Of a stretch of 64,000 bases of DNA, positions 46,111 to 57,058 are shown one piece after another. Below the pieces are notes generated by a model. That model saw only the letters and a program-made list of their open reading frames with translations, was not told the origin of the DNA and ran no database searches. Origin of the DNA: Trametes villosa (taxonomy: Eukaryota; Basidiomycota; Agaricomycetes; Polyporales; Polyporaceae); contig PUDQ02000033.1 in assembly GCA_002964805.2 (NCBI GenBank), forward strand, positions 1,364,001-1,428,000, written 5' to 3'. A program made the translations under genes and the position numbers. The stretch's first letter is position 1; each line of letters starts with the position of its first letter.

Positions 46111-47183
46111 TCAGTTCGCCTCGGCGGCCGCGATCATGATCTCGGTGAGGCCGAGGACGGCCTGGTTGAGCTTCGCGAGGGTGTCCGGGCCGGAGGGCGT
46201 GGCGAGCGCCGCGGGGGCGACGCTGGCGGACGAGCTGGCGGAGCTCGAGCTGGGGGTCGCGCTCGAGGACGGGGTGGAGGACGTCGTGGGCGTCCAGGTC
46301 GTGCTCGGCGTCTCGCTCGAGGTCGAGTGCTCGGTGCTGCTGCTGCTCGACCAGGTCGTGGTCGGCTCGGGCGTCCACGTCGACGTCGACGTCTTCTTCG
46401 TCGTGTGCGGCTTCTTGCTCGTCGTGGGCGCGACCCACTCCGAGGTCGTCGTCGGCGCGACCCACTTCGAGGTCGTCGGCGCGGGCGCGGGCTCGTCGCC
46501 CTCGTCGGTGTAGCGCCAGGAGGCGTAGATCACGCCGGCGTCGAGCGGCGAGAGGTACGAGAAGAGGCCCTCGGAGAGGTCGAGGCCGCCAGGCGAGGGG
46601 CAGCCCGGGCACTGTGGACATGTCGGGGAGCTGAGTGTGAGCACTGGGAAGCGGACAGTGGCGGGCGTACCTCATCCTTAATGACGGCGTTGGCCGTTTT
46701 GCCGTTGTACGTGATCTCGATGGGGCGGTTGCAGTTAGGGCCGGGGTAGCCACCGCCGTAGGACTGCAGAGAAGCTCGTCAGTCTGTGAAATCACGGCGC
46801 TGTGGAGAATCGACGCACGCCGCTGTTGAGCGCTACGATCTAAACTTAACGGGTGAGAGAACGTCAAATTGAGAATGGCTGTCATAAACTCACGAAGTCG
46901 CCGGGGTTGTTGTAGTCGCCACAGGCGCCACTTGGATTTGTGGGTCAGTATCACTTCCATATGCGCTACGGCAACGAGGCGCGTCTACTCACAGGCCGAC
47001 GGCGTAGTAGGTCAAACGGGCACCGGTGAAGGTCTGCCCGCGGCGGTGAAGCTGCGTCTCGGTGGTGTTGACCTGCGCCGCAGCGATCTCCTCGTGGCGG
47101 CGGTGATGGGCGGGCCCGTGGTTCGACGCGGCGGCGCCGAGGGCGAGCGAGAGCAGGGCGGTACCCAAAAGCGACGAAAACAT
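46111..47183 (-). CDS. Secreted RlpA/expansin-like double-psi beta-barrel protein (R1)
   Basis: ATG 47183 to TGA 46111, five exons. Signal peptide MFSSLLGTALLSLALGAAAS; then a short His/Arg-rich propeptide (HGPAHHRRHEEIAAA) ending in LHRR, a possible Kex2 site just before GQTFTGARLTYYAVGLGACG. The barrel continues DYNNPGDF, a 21-nt microexon coding IVALNSG (46819..46839), GGGYPGPNCNRPIEITYNGK, ANAVIKDECPGCPSPGGLDL and SEGLFSYLSPLDAGVIYASW. A Thr/Ser/Pro-rich tail with repeats (TTSKWVAPTTTSEWVAPTTS) ends in a helical piece (LAKLNQAVLGLTEIMIAAA). Family knowledge: fungal RlpA-like barrel proteins are secreted and related to expansins and papain-inhibitor-like proteins; most have no proven activity. 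It is the outlier of the six members, about 4.7 kb from the tandem array. Confidence 0.88.
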
Positions 47184-47934
47184 GGCTTCTTGCGTGTCGT
47201 ATTAGTCGGGCGGGACGGCGTGTGCTGTTCTGCGTGCGCAGAGTATAATAGAGCAAAGAACGTGGGTCTGAGAGAGCGTGGACGGTGTGGAGGCCGAGAG
47301 ACGCGACGGGGAGCTCGCTGGGGAGATGGGGGGAGAGGCTGAGTTGTGCGCGTCCGTCGCCGTCGCCAAAGAGCTCGGGCTTGGCGTCTCTGTTTGGTCC
47401 ACAACAATCCGCCAAACAAAGCCAGGCCCGACTCCGCCACCACTGCCGCCGGCCTTCTTTGCCCGCCTCATCCACCTCCATCCAGCCTCTCGAGTTCGTA
47501 CATTACTCTGTGCCCAGAAGCTGCAGCGCCAGATTGAGAGAGGTTGAGGGAAGATTGCAACATCGACGAAAAGTAGCTTAACCCATGTCAGCACTATAGA
47601 TCTAGACAGCTTAGCATCTTCGAGCTTTTACAGTGGGCATGCGCGTGCTGCCGTAGGAAAGACCCGCGGCCAGTCTGTGCTCTGGTGCGTTCAACTTCTT
47701 ATTGACATCGTTCGCCTATATGGGGGTACCGTAATGGGGGTCACTGTGCTGCAACAACAGTGCAGGGATCCACATACCTGCGTAAACCAGTATCACGGCT
47801 ACGATCGTAGACTAGTGTTTTCAGGAGAGGCCACTGTTATACTTCTTAGAACATTCTCGGTGGAGGTATCTGTGGCTCTATCGGACAGCGGGATCCATGA
47901 TAGGTTATGAGCCCCAAGTCGTCCGGCGTCCACT
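47184..47934. other. Promoter region of R1; no gene seen
   Basis: 751 bp upstream of R1, up to the MITE-like element. Contains CT/AG-rich leader sequence near the R1 start. Short frames only. Confidence 0.45.
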
Positions 47935-48362
47935 GGATGACTTCCCGTAAGGATTTAGAAATCTAGGAGCGATCCTAAATCCACATCTGATGGCGGATCT
48001 CGAGCGGGCTCTGAACGCGAGCCACTGGAGCGCCCGAAGGGAGGGACCGCTCGGCACGCTGACTCATCTCCGCGTGGGTCGACGCAAATGGCATTTCTGT
48101 GATGGCACCCACCAAAAACATGCCTCTTTCGTCGGTTAAGCGCCAGTCTCCTTCCTGTTTCGTGGTCTACGGCGCGTCTAGAGGTTTAGAAGGGGGGGTC
48201 GACCCCCCTCTCTAGATTTTGGGCGCCTCTTGCGTTTAGAACTCGGCAGCCCCACCGGCGGACCTTGAATCTCTCTCGGTATCTCGGCACACCTGCCATA
48301 TCCAGGCGCTCCAACGATTTAGAACCGATTCTAAATTTCTAGATCCTTACGGGAAGTCATCC
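47935..48362. mobile_element. MITE-like element, 428 bp, with long imperfect terminal inverted repeats
   Basis: The left end begins GGATGACTTCCCGTAAGGAT and the right end is its reverse complement apart from a T/C difference inside; the imperfect inverted repeat extends to about 45 bp (both contain TCTAG or TTTAGAA motifs, then CTAAATC). Three-base flanks ACT (47932-47934 and 48363-48365) are identical, a candidate target-site duplication. TTTAGAA or its complement recurs several times inside, and a 16-bp palindrome GGGGGGTCGACCCCCC sits at 48193-48208. No coding capacity, hence non-autonomous. Superfamily uncertain; a 3-bp duplication would suit PIF/Harbinger-like elements. Confidence 0.75.
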
Positions 48363-48476
48363 ACTATCGGGACAAGTGTCTCGGTTTCGATATCCCGCTC
48401 GGGTAAAGCCGGCCTTTATAGGTCGGCATGCTGCACCAATGGCAGCAGACTCGATGCTCAAGTCACCCCGCACTCT

Positions 48477-49649
48477 ATGTCAGTCTCGCTCATTCCTGTC
48501 GAAATCTGCGAGGAAATTATCGACCTCTGCGCTCAGGACGATCTACCCGACTACCACACCTTGTGCGCATTGAATCACCTCTGTCGTGCACTGCGACCCC
48601 GAGCTCTCCATAGCCTGTATCGACACGCTGTACTAGACTCCGTCGATCGCTTTCACGCCTTCCTGGACACCTTGCGAAACCACCCGCATCTAAGACTCGT
48701 AGTCATGAAAGTGACCATCTCTCCGGGACCGGGTAAATACGTATCCCTCGGGGTCCTGGGAGGCTTCCTGTGGGATGTTAAGAGCGTGGTGCTCACTATA
48801 GACCTGGAACAGTACCCACCGACGTATTGGGCAATGCTTTCGGAGGTCCGCAGTGTTACACGGTTGGAGCTGCGTGATATGACATTCGGAGATCCTGCGC
48901 AATTCGGCCGTCTGGTCCAGGGACTCCCCCATCTACGAAGCCTCTCGCTCGTCGGCATTGGCTTCCGCAAAAGGGTACCAAGGTGTCCGGCTGGCATGCA
49001 CTCAGCGTGGGTTCCGGAAGGTTTGGAGACGATTCACGTGCAGGTACGCCTTCGTCTACCCCATTTGTTTTTCGCGGATATTGAGAGTTTCAGGCTTTTC
49101 ACGGACCTTTCCAGGCGTTCATGGAGCAACTTGGACTTCGTGTCCCAGATGTGACCAGGGCGTCGCCAACGATACGCTACATCTCCTCGTCGAGTACGTA
49201 CCTGCCTGCCCTGCTATCAATATCGGGACACCACGCTGACGCCCACTGACATAGGGTCAGTACAATCCGAGTTCTTATGCCGCCGCCGAGGGGCAAACGC
49301 CCAATGGCGGACAATCAACATCTTCATTCCAATCGCAGACGTTAGGATGCATTTGTTCGAGCAACACTTCGAGCCCATACACGAGCAGCTGTTCGGCTAC
49401 TGGAAACGCCGTCCACACGCTACACGGACGAGGTCGATTTGTCTAGAGGACCACATCATACAGGCTCTGGGCGGGGACACAGATTGTGCCCAGCAGCAGG
49501 AGCTACCACGAGGAATGATAGCATCTGGACGCGATCATCCCCCAGGGAAGCGTCATATACCGGGATCCACACGCAGGGCGCGAGGGTCCAAGTCCGTTCG
49601 GTCCATTTCCGCTATCAGTATGTGCAACACCGCAAACCCCGGGGTATAG
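48477..49649 (+). CDS. F-box-like protein
   Basis: Three exons (48477..49043, 49115..49193, 49255..49649) joined in frame, about 346 residues. The ATG at 48477 gives MSVSLIPVEICEEIIDLCAQ, a typical F-box start (L-P-x-E-I-x-x-x-I), followed by LCALNHLCRALRPRALHSLY, the usual polypore F-box pattern. A leucine-rich region follows (LRLVVMKVTISPGPG; VRSVTRLELRDMTFGD; LVQGLPHLRSLSLVGIGF), then ANAQWRTINIFIPIADVRMH and LFEQHFEPIHEQLFGYWKRR. F-box proteins recruit substrates to SCF ubiquitin ligases; these large agaricomycete families mostly have no known targets. The final about 80 residues are low in conservation signs and the 3' end may be mis-spliced in this model. Lies 112 bp from the MITE-like element. 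Confidence 0.65.
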
Positions 49650-51853
49650 GCTCACAGGTGCTGTTTCCAGCACTCAATCTAGCACCAAAGCTTAGTCGAT
49701 TGTCCCCTACTGCCTACACCATCGAGTTTCTCCCACCTCCCGGGCTAGCGTTACTGGGGTCGATGTTCGAGACGGGTTCCGCGGGGCTGCCAGCCCCGGA
49801 TGGTCTTCCCATCCAGAGGAGCTCAAAACGCGGGACGCATACACGGGAAATAATGGCTAAATACAGGAAATCTATGCTGAGCCCGCGCTATACACGCCAA
49901 CGCAGGAGAGAAATAGGACTTACCACTCGCGGGGACGGGTGCCTCCTCACAAGTCGGGCCCCCCGAAATACTCCTCGGAAGAGACTCGGGATACCCGATC
50001 AACTAGCTTCAGAATTCAAATACGCTACCATACCTCACCGCGAGCAAGGTCACGAACATGGCGGGACCACTGCTCCTCGGAATGGCGAAACAAACTGTGA
50101 AATTCATGCGACGCCTTCCGATCATGTCGGCGGTAGCGACAGCCTTCGGAGGACTCCATTGCCCGGGATCGCATGCCCCCCAAGCTCAAGCCGCTACCAC
50201 ATCCCCTGTCGTCACCGGCATGCCCAATCGAGTGCCCACTGACTACTGCTGCCCCACTGTACGTATTGTCCCGCTCAAGGTTAGTCACTCGATTCACAAG
50301 GGATATTTGTAACCCATATGTTGGAAATGTGCAATCTGGGCACCTCGCGTTTGCGCCCGCGTTGCCCCTTGCCAACGTCCTGTTTGCGGAGCTTTCTCCC
50401 ATATGGGACACTTTGGCTCGATGACAGCCAGCTCTAGGAGGTGTAGTGGTGGTATGTATTCTACCGCTGTTACGCCTACTACGTGTTGGCCTCCGAGCCA
50501 TCACGCCGATTATTTCATCGGCCTTTCTGCCTTAGAACTCCCCGGCGACGTGCACGTCGTTTTACCATCGCTTTTGGGCAGAAAGGCTGACGGACTACTT
50601 CAGCAGGAGGGTCAAACAAGAGGGTTGGCTGCAGGGAGCAGTCCATGCTATGTTATAACCCTCAACATAGCACCGAGAGAATTGGAACCCCAACAAATCC
50701 TTCCCAACGGACCCTCTTCCAGGGTGCCTGCTGTACACCTTCCGTCGCATTTCGTCTCCGTCGCCACCGCCAACTCGAACGGCTCTCTATCCGCCTCCTT
50801 ATTCACATTGTATCACCATCAACCAAATTCTCGCGCCGTCACAACACCATTTGTCTGTTTTCTTGCACTTCTTGGACTCCCCAGCATCCCAAGGCTCAGA
50901 ACTCTTCAACTCATACCCATCATGTAAACCTCATAACTCTGGCATCCCCCCCCCCTTCGGCACTCGCACTCGCCCCACCAACCGCATCTATACCCTCGTC
51001 TCCGCGCCATATCGGTCGAAACACGCACCGGCTCGGCCGCATAGACCGTTTCCTCCATGGCACCCGGTGCCCTGCATCGCTCTAGACAAACGTCGTGATA
51101 TTCCCGCTCCGCCACACTACCCTCGCGCTTCTTCTCGATTTGCTTTCGCTCTCGCTCATGTTATCGGAATGTCGCAAGCTTAGGTATGCACACGTAGGTA
51201 TTTTCCATTGTTGTCCGATTGTATTCCGGTCCCTCAGGTTCGACCGTCCGCGCTCAAGTGCCCAGCCGTTATTTATGTACTACATCGCTCGACCAGCCTT
51301 GTACGGAATCCAAGACCACGAGGTTATACTTCGAACATCTGTGCGTGCAGTTCTCCGATCTGTGCTATATCCTGTGCAGGTAACCATTCGCCGCCGCGCG
51401 AGAAACCGCGAGTCTATCCTCGACGTGTATGTACACGGACGACATCCCACAAATTTAAACTTGGCGGGAATGATTGGCCATACCAACAGCTTCGCTCGCA
51501 TACAGACATCCAAACGGCCGCGCACCTCCCGCAGGCCAAATCACGGGTCATACGCTGACCGACACACCCGAAGTGAAGGGGACACGTGGATTGCGATGCC
51601 ATGCAAAGTCAAACCTGCGGGCTACGGCGATACATGCATGGATCATAGGTATATCTGGGACGGGACAGGCTATTTCGATTAGCGGGATATGCACGTTCAG
51701 AGCGACAACAGCGGGAAACAGAGGGGCCCCGTCGCAGACCTCATACGGAAAGCTCGGAGAACAGTCCGACTAGAGAGGCGGAGAGTGGATGTGTTAGATA
51801 TCCATGCGGGTGTACGGGTGGCCGGACAGAATACGGTCCGGAGATGGACGTTC
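49650..51853. other. Intergenic, no supported gene
   Basis: About 2.2 kb. Several open frames on the plus strand (49.44-50.24, 50.40-51.2 and 51.10-51.68 kb) show no recognisable motifs or splice chains. A C-run lies at about 50947-50956. At about 51631-51665 a block (TACATGCATGGATCATAGGT) is repeated downstream of R4 and, less exactly, R5. Confidence 0.45.
51631..51665. repeat. Downstream block shared with R4 and R5 (copy 1)
   Basis: TACATGCATGGATCATAGGT followed by ATATCTGGGA. Near-identical sequence occurs at 55180-55210 and, more diverged, at 56808-56834. Each lies 190-250 bp beyond the stop codon of an RlpA-like gene, so the duplicated units included 3' flanks. Confidence 0.7.
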
Positions 51854-52837
51854 TCACGCGTTAGCGTTCGGCGTCGCGAAAATAGCGTTTTCGAGGCCAA
51901 TTAGCTGGAGCAAGGCCAAGTTGATCTGCGCGAGGTTGCCCGGGTCGAACGACACCACCGTCGTTGTCGGCTCTGCACTCGACGTCGCGCTCGAGCTCGT
52001 AGGGGCGCTCGAGGAGGTCTGCACCACGCTCGAGCTGGTGGGCGTCGCGCTGGAGGTGCTCGAGCTCGTGCGGTGCGACGTCTTATGCGTGGAGGAGGTA
52101 GTCGGGGGAGGGGGCGGGGGAGGCGGGGTGCTCGTGGGCTGCTGGTGCGTCGTCGAGGTCGGCTTCGGGGGCACGGTCGTCGCGGTGGGCGGCGCGCCGC
52201 CGCCGAAGTTCCAGCCGCCGTAGATCTGGCCCGGGTCGGTGCTGCCCGCGAGGAAGGAGAAGAGGCTCGGCGAGAGGTCGATCGCGCCGAACGGGCACTC
52301 CTCACACTAGAAAGGAAATGGAAGTGCGTTAGTTGCGGTGCGGTGCGAAGCGGACGGGTGTCGCGCTGGGGACCGTGACAGACCTCGTCGGTGATCCTGG
52401 CGCCCGTGGTCTTGCCCTGGTACTCGACGGTGATCTGTTCGTAGCAGTGGGAGCCCTCATCCCATTGCTGCAATGCACGCTCAGCCTCGATCACGGCTGC
52501 GCCTATATGCAACGCGAACTTACGTGGGTGTTGAGCGCGACAATCTGTGGCGCGTCAGCACAGTACACACGGGGATCCTAAATATCAAACTTACGAAGTC
52601 GCTGTCGTGGTCAAAGGAGCCGCACGCGTTCGTGCCCACCTCGAAGAACGTGAAGCGGGTGTTGTCGAAGCGCTTCTGCAGCCCATGGGTATCGTTGTAG
52701 GGAACGACGTTGACGGCCGCGTGGCGGCGGCCGTGTTCGAGACGCTTGTGGTCGTGCGAACCAGAGTGAGCGAGCGCGGAGGAGGAGGCCAGGAGGACAA
52801 AGAGCGCGGTGAGATGGAAACGACTGGAGATGGCCAT
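51854..52837 (-). CDS. Secreted RlpA/expansin-like double-psi beta-barrel protein (R2)
   Basis: ATG 52837 (MAISSRFHLTALFVLLASSS, a signal peptide) to TGA 51854. Propeptide with His-rich part (HSGSHDHKRLEHGRRHAAVN) ending GLQKR, a likely Kex2 site, directly before the barrel start FDNTRFTFFEVGTNACGSFD. A 21-nt microexon IVALNTH lies at 52524..52544, then SHCYEQITVEYQGKTTGARI, TDECEECPFGAIDLSPSLFS and STDPGQIYGGWNFGGGAP. The linker is Pro/Thr/Ser-rich (a run of eight Pro) and the C-terminus carries the family helix INLALLQLIGLENAIFA. Cys pairs in NACGSF, HCYE and CEECP suit disulfides of a secreted protein. The promoter has a proper TATA box (CTATAAATAG on the minus strand, 53057-53066). First member of the tight array R2-R5; role in cell-wall or host/substrate interaction is inference only. 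Confidence 0.9.
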
Positions 52838-53785
52838 GGTGGCGGGTGAGGGTGAGGGAGCGAGGGCGGCGACTGCCTGGCTGGACTCGGGGCTCGAGAG
52901 GATGGTAGCGGAAGAAAAGAAGAGAGTACTTACGTACCGGACGTTGCTACATTTGCTAGCGGCTAGCGTGGGCGCGACCGAGCACGTCGCGTTCGGGAGC
53001 GCGATGATGAAACCCGTCACCCTTCCCCAGTCCACCCCGTGCCTGTCACCGGGCGCTATTTATAGACCGCCCGGGAACGTGACCGCGTACGCGACGCGTC
53101 CTCCAGGCCTTTGCGGCAACTTTGCGGGACCGGCCTAAGCTTTGTTCTCTCCGCGGTCTGCAGACTTACCTCCACTCGTTACCGTGCATTGTGGTGGCTT
53201 ACGGGTATCTTGGTCTATCGCGTGCGCACGGCCTCCGTTTGTCCGGGGTTCTTCTCCCATTTGCTCCTGGGTGTGGATTGCTACGGCTTCAAGGACATGA
53301 TGATGAGTCAACTGAAAGCGTCCAGTCGTTTTCTCGCACGTCGTGTTTCGGAATCTCACTCTAGCTGGAAGGTCATTGATCATTCCCGATCTCGACCCAG
53401 TTCGCTGATCGGCCTGCAAGCAGCGGGCCGACATACAAACCAGTTGATTGGGAACGTAGCCGCGCGGGCGGCGGCGATTTTGGATGCTCATTACCTCTGG
53501 GCTCCAGTCATTCGCTCGTCAAAGCGAGGCCCTCGCCCTCCATTCGGAATGCGTCGAAGTATCACCGCGTCAATGTAGGGTCAGATCTACGAGCAAGTGT
53601 CAGCGCCAGGCGTCAGGATGAATCAGAACAGCTACCATCAGATATCTTATAGGGGGGACAGGTGCCACGAGAGCAACCGTCAACATAGGGGGGGGGGACA
53701 TCTACGACTGCGCAATACTGGCGCGAACGGGTAAGCAGCGCGATGAGCCGCGACATAACAAGCTGACCTGGTCAAAAGAGAACAA
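52838..53785. promoter_or_regulatory. R2 promoter plus an orphan promoter-like block
   Basis: 948 bp. Minus-strand TATA box at 53057-53066 with the conserved GGTCACGTTCCCG box at about 53072-53084 serves R2. A second block at 53431-53463 (ACATACAAACCAGTTGATTG then GGAACGTAGCC) matches the promoter block of R5 and R4, but no RlpA-like gene follows it before R2. This looks like the remnant of a lost or shortened duplicate. A G-run lies at about 53691-53699. Confidence 0.6.
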
Positions 53786-54785
53786 TCAGGCGTCCGCGTC
53801 CGCGTTCGACACCGCGAAGATGGCGTTCTGCAGGCCGATCAACTGGAGCAGTGCCAGGTTCATCTGCTCAATGTTTCCCGAGGCGAAGGACGCAATCGTC
53901 GTCGTCGGCTCCGACGCGCTCGAGCTTGTGCTACTCGAGATAGTGGGGGCCGGGCTGATCGAAGTGGTTTGAACCACGCTGGAGGACGTCGAGCTGCTGG
54001 TAGGCGCTGAGCTCGGGGTGTTCGGGCTCGTGCGGTGCGACGTGCTGTGCGTCGAAGGCGGAGGAGGGGGAGGCGGGGGATGGGTGCTAGTCGGCTGCTG
54101 ATGAGTCGTTGACGTCGTAGGCTTCGAGGGCACGGTCGTGGCGGTGGACGGCGCGCCTCCACCGAAGTTCCACGAGCCGTAGATCTGACCCGGGTCGGTA
54201 CTACCCGCGAGGCGAGAGAAGAGGCCTGGAGACAGATCGAGTGCGCCGTATGGACACCCCTCGCACTGGAGAGCAAGTAAGTCCGAGGCGCTATAGCGAC
54301 GATGCGCCAAGGGGGGGGGGCCTACTTCGTCAGTTATCTTGGCAGGAAAGGTTTTGCCCTGATATTCGACGGTGATCATGTCGTAGCAGTGGGAACCTCC
54401 GTCCCATTGCTGTGGCGCACGCTGAGACCCGGTCGGGACAATGCCTGTATGTACCCCTCAGACTCACAAGTTTACTGATGGCGACAATCTGTACAGCGTT
54501 AGCAGGGTATGAAAAGAGGTCACTGAGAGAGGGACATACCTTGTCATCTTCGTTGTCGAAAGAGCCGCACGCATTGGCACCGACTGTGAAGAACGTGAAG
54601 CGGGAATTGTCGAACCGCTTCTGGAGCCCGTGGGTGTCATTGTAATGGACGACGTTCACGGGCACATGGCGGTGGGCGCCGTTGATACGCTTGTGCTCGT
54701 GCGAACCCGAGTGAGCTAGAGCTGGAGTAGAAGCCAGGAGTACAAAAAGGAAGGTGAGCCGGAAACGACTGGAGAGGACGGCCAT
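53786..54785 (-). CDS. Secreted RlpA/expansin-like double-psi beta-barrel protein (R3)
   Basis: ATG 54785 (MAVLSSRFRLTFLFVLLAST, signal peptide) to TGA 53786. Propeptide HSGSHEHKRINGAHRHVPVN ends GLQKR before FDNSRFTFFTVGANACGSFD. The 21-nt microexon (54468..54488) reads IVAISKL, diverged from the IVALNTH of R2, R4 and R5. The barrel continues GSHCYDMITVEYQGKTFPAK, TDECEGCPYGALDLSPGLFS and GQIYGSWNFGGGAPST. Linker rich in Thr, Ser and Pro. The C-terminal helix NLALLQLIGLQNAIFAVS is kept. Intact. Its promoter block at 55031-55058 is the most diverged of the array (ATATGC for ATATAC; GAAATGCGCGACC for GAACGTGACC), and I infer altered expression. Confidence 0.9.
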
Positions 54786-55408
54786 GAGGGCGGTTGAACG
54801 AATGTGGGCGGCGGATGCCTGGCTGGAGAGAGGTGGCGATGGGGGTTGGAGCTCTGGAGAGGGAGGATTTGAGCTTAAGACCAACACTCGGGCGTCGTTG
54901 TTGAACTTGTCGCATCTGCCAACGCCTGTGACCGCGGGCACTGCAAACAGCGCCGAACTGACCAAGTTCATGAGAACAGCCTGACCTTTCCCAGTTCAAG
55001 GCAACGCTGTGCTGGAGCGTGCCAGTGGCGGTGATATGCAAGCTGATCGAGAAATGCGCGACCGGCGCGCCGGCGGCGGGCACTTGTCCTTTCGCTCACC
55101 ATCAAACATACCGCCGGAGCTGTGGTCCGGTTTCCCTAAGGCGGGTATTTAGTCACTACCTTTGGCAGTACCATAGGTGTACATGCATGGATCACAGGTA
55201 TATCTGGGAGAACCAGCGGGACCCTGCTAAAGCAACAACGACTGAAAACGGACGATAAATCACTATCAACGAATGGCTCACCCGGTAGCTCGTGCAATAA
55301 TCAATCAACAACGGGGTATGGGATGAGCAGGCGATACTAGAGGGAAACGGGAATACAGCACTGTGGGTCTGCGAGCCGTACTGGACCCCGGATATCGCAG
55401 GAAGGAAA
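54786..55408. promoter_or_regulatory. R3 promoter and R4 downstream flank
   Basis: 623 bp. Left half is the R3 promoter with the shared upstream block (CCCAGTTCAAGGCAACGCTG and the ATATGC-type TATA position near 55034). Right half contains the second copy of the shared downstream block (55180-55210). Confidence 0.55.
55180..55210. repeat. Downstream block shared with R2 and R5 (copy 2)
   Basis: TACATGCATGGATCACAGGT then ATATCTGGGA, one base different from the copy at 51631. Homology to the R5 flank continues further right (AACCAGCGGGACCCTG; CAACAACG). Confidence 0.7.
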
Positions 55409-56440
55409 TCAGGCGCTGCCGTCCGGCGCCGCGAAGATGGCGTTCTCGAGGCCAATCAGCTGGAGCAGGGCCAGGTTGATCTGCTCCAGGTTGCCCGAGT
55501 CGAACGACACGATCGTCGTCGTTGGCTCCGCGCTCGACGTCGCGCTCGTGCTCGAGCTCGTAGGGGCCGGGGTGCTCGAGGACGTATGCACGACGCTCGA
55601 AGACGTCGAGCTGCTTGTCGGCGTCGAGCTCGAGGTGTGCGAGCTGGTGCGATGCGACGTCTTGTGCGTCGACGACGTGGTCGGAGGGGGTGGGGGCGGA
55701 GGCGGCGGCGGCGTGCTCGTCGGGTGCTGGTGGGTCGTAGTGGTCGGCTTCGGGGGCATGGTCGTAGCGGTGGGCGGTGCACCTCCGCCGAAGTTCCATG
55801 CGCCGTAGATCTGACCGGGGTCGGTGCTGCCCGCGAGGAAGGAGAAGAGACTCGGAGACAAGTCGATCGCGCCGTACGGGCACTCCTCGCACTAGAGAGC
55901 GAGAGAGTTAGTCGTGGGGCGGTGCAGGCGGTATCGCAGCGAACGTACTTCGTCGGTAATCATGGCACCGGCCGTCTTTCCTTGATATTCGACGGTGATC
56001 TTGTTGTAGCAGTGGGAACCTCCGTCCCATTGCTATGAGGCACCTTTAGACTTAAGGGGGCATACGCCCATGGCCATTGCAGACTCACGTGGGTATTGAG
56101 CGCGACAATCTATATTGCAGCGTGTTAGCAAGGGTGCAAGGGGAATTCCGAGACGGCGAGAGGGACTTACGAAGTCGCTGTCATGGTCAAACGACCCGCA
56201 CGCGTTCACGCCGACGAAGAAGAACGTGAAGCGGGTGTTATCGAACCGCTTCTGTAAGCCATGGGTGTCGTTGTAGGGTACGACATTCACGGGCACATGA
56301 CGGTCGCGGTGGGCGTGGTTGGCGTGGTTGGCCGCGATGCGCTTGTGCTCGTGCGAACCCGAGTGGGCAAGAGCAGCAATAGCAGAAGCCAGGAGCACGA
56401 AAAGGAAGGTGAGTCGGAAACGACTGGAGAGGACGGCCAT
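55409..56440 (-). CDS. Secreted RlpA/expansin-like double-psi beta-barrel protein (R4)
   Basis: ATG 56440 (MAVLSSRFRLTFLFVLLASA, signal peptide) to TGA 55409. Exon 1 ends at 56171 and is followed by the 21-nt microexon 56089..56109 (IVALNTH). The propeptide is the longest and richest in His (HSGSHEHKRIAANHANHAHR, DRHVPVN) and ends GLQKR before FDNTRFTFFFVGVNACGSFD. Barrel: GSHCYNKITVEYQGKTAGAM, TDECEECPYGAIDLSPSLFS, GQIYGAWNFGGGAPP. Thr/Pro/Ser linker with a run of ten Pro, then the conserved tail INLALLQLIGLENAIFA ending APDGSA. Closest to R2 and R5. Upstream block at 56668-56698 (ATATACAAACAGACTGGAAA then CGTGACC). Confidence 0.9.
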
Positions 56441-57058
56441 TATGGGGGCGGTCGAAGGAATGTGGGCGGCGGCTGCCTGACGGGGGTTCGGGGACGATGG
56501 TGGTTGGGGAGGGAAAGGACTTACTACTGTACGACCAACATGTTACATTCGGATGTTGTTAAACTGCCACGGCCGCGTGCGGCCGTGTGCGCTGCGAACA
56601 AGGACGGGACGATTTCATGAGAATAGTTGCCAGCCTTGCCCAGTTCGAGGCAAATCTGTGCCTGATGGTGATATACAAACAGACTGGAAACGTGACCATG
56701 CCGCCGGCAGGAATTTGTCCTCTCATTACCTCTGGTTCGTCTTGAGCTATGGCATCGTGTGTCTGTAGCAGGCGCCTTGTCTCTACGCTGGTAACACCAT
56801 AGGTAAACACACATGGATCATGGCTATATCTGAGGACAACCGGTGGAATCCTGTGAGGTAACAACAACGCAAATGCGGACGAGAAAACAGCCACCATCAC
56901 ATATCTCACCCATCAGGCTGTGTAGCATTGGAGCATTGAAGCAACGGTCATATGTGGAATGGCGAGGTGTCCGCGAACAGGCAATGATGGAAGGAGGTGG
57001 GGACGTAGCTTTGTTTGCTGCTGTGGAACATACCGGACCGGTGTCGTAGGAAGGGGTA
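56441..57058. promoter_or_regulatory. R4 promoter and R5 downstream flank
   Basis: 618 bp. R4 promoter block at 56668-56698, with further homology to R3 (TTTCATGAGAATAGTTGCCA vs TTCATGAGAACAGCC) and R5 (CAGTTCGAGGC). Third, more diverged copy of the downstream block at 56808-56834 (CACATGGATCATGGCTATAT). Confidence 0.55.

Noticed and set aside
51095..51682. 195-codon plus-strand frame downstream of R2
   Set aside because: Starts at a non-ATG-supported position, no motifs, and overlaps the duplicated 3' flank block of the RlpA-like array.
50940..54320. Homopolymer runs (C-run near 50947, G-runs near 53691 and 54310)
   Set aside because: Simple low-complexity tracts in intergenic or intronic sequence; may be sequencing-sensitive but carry no clear function.
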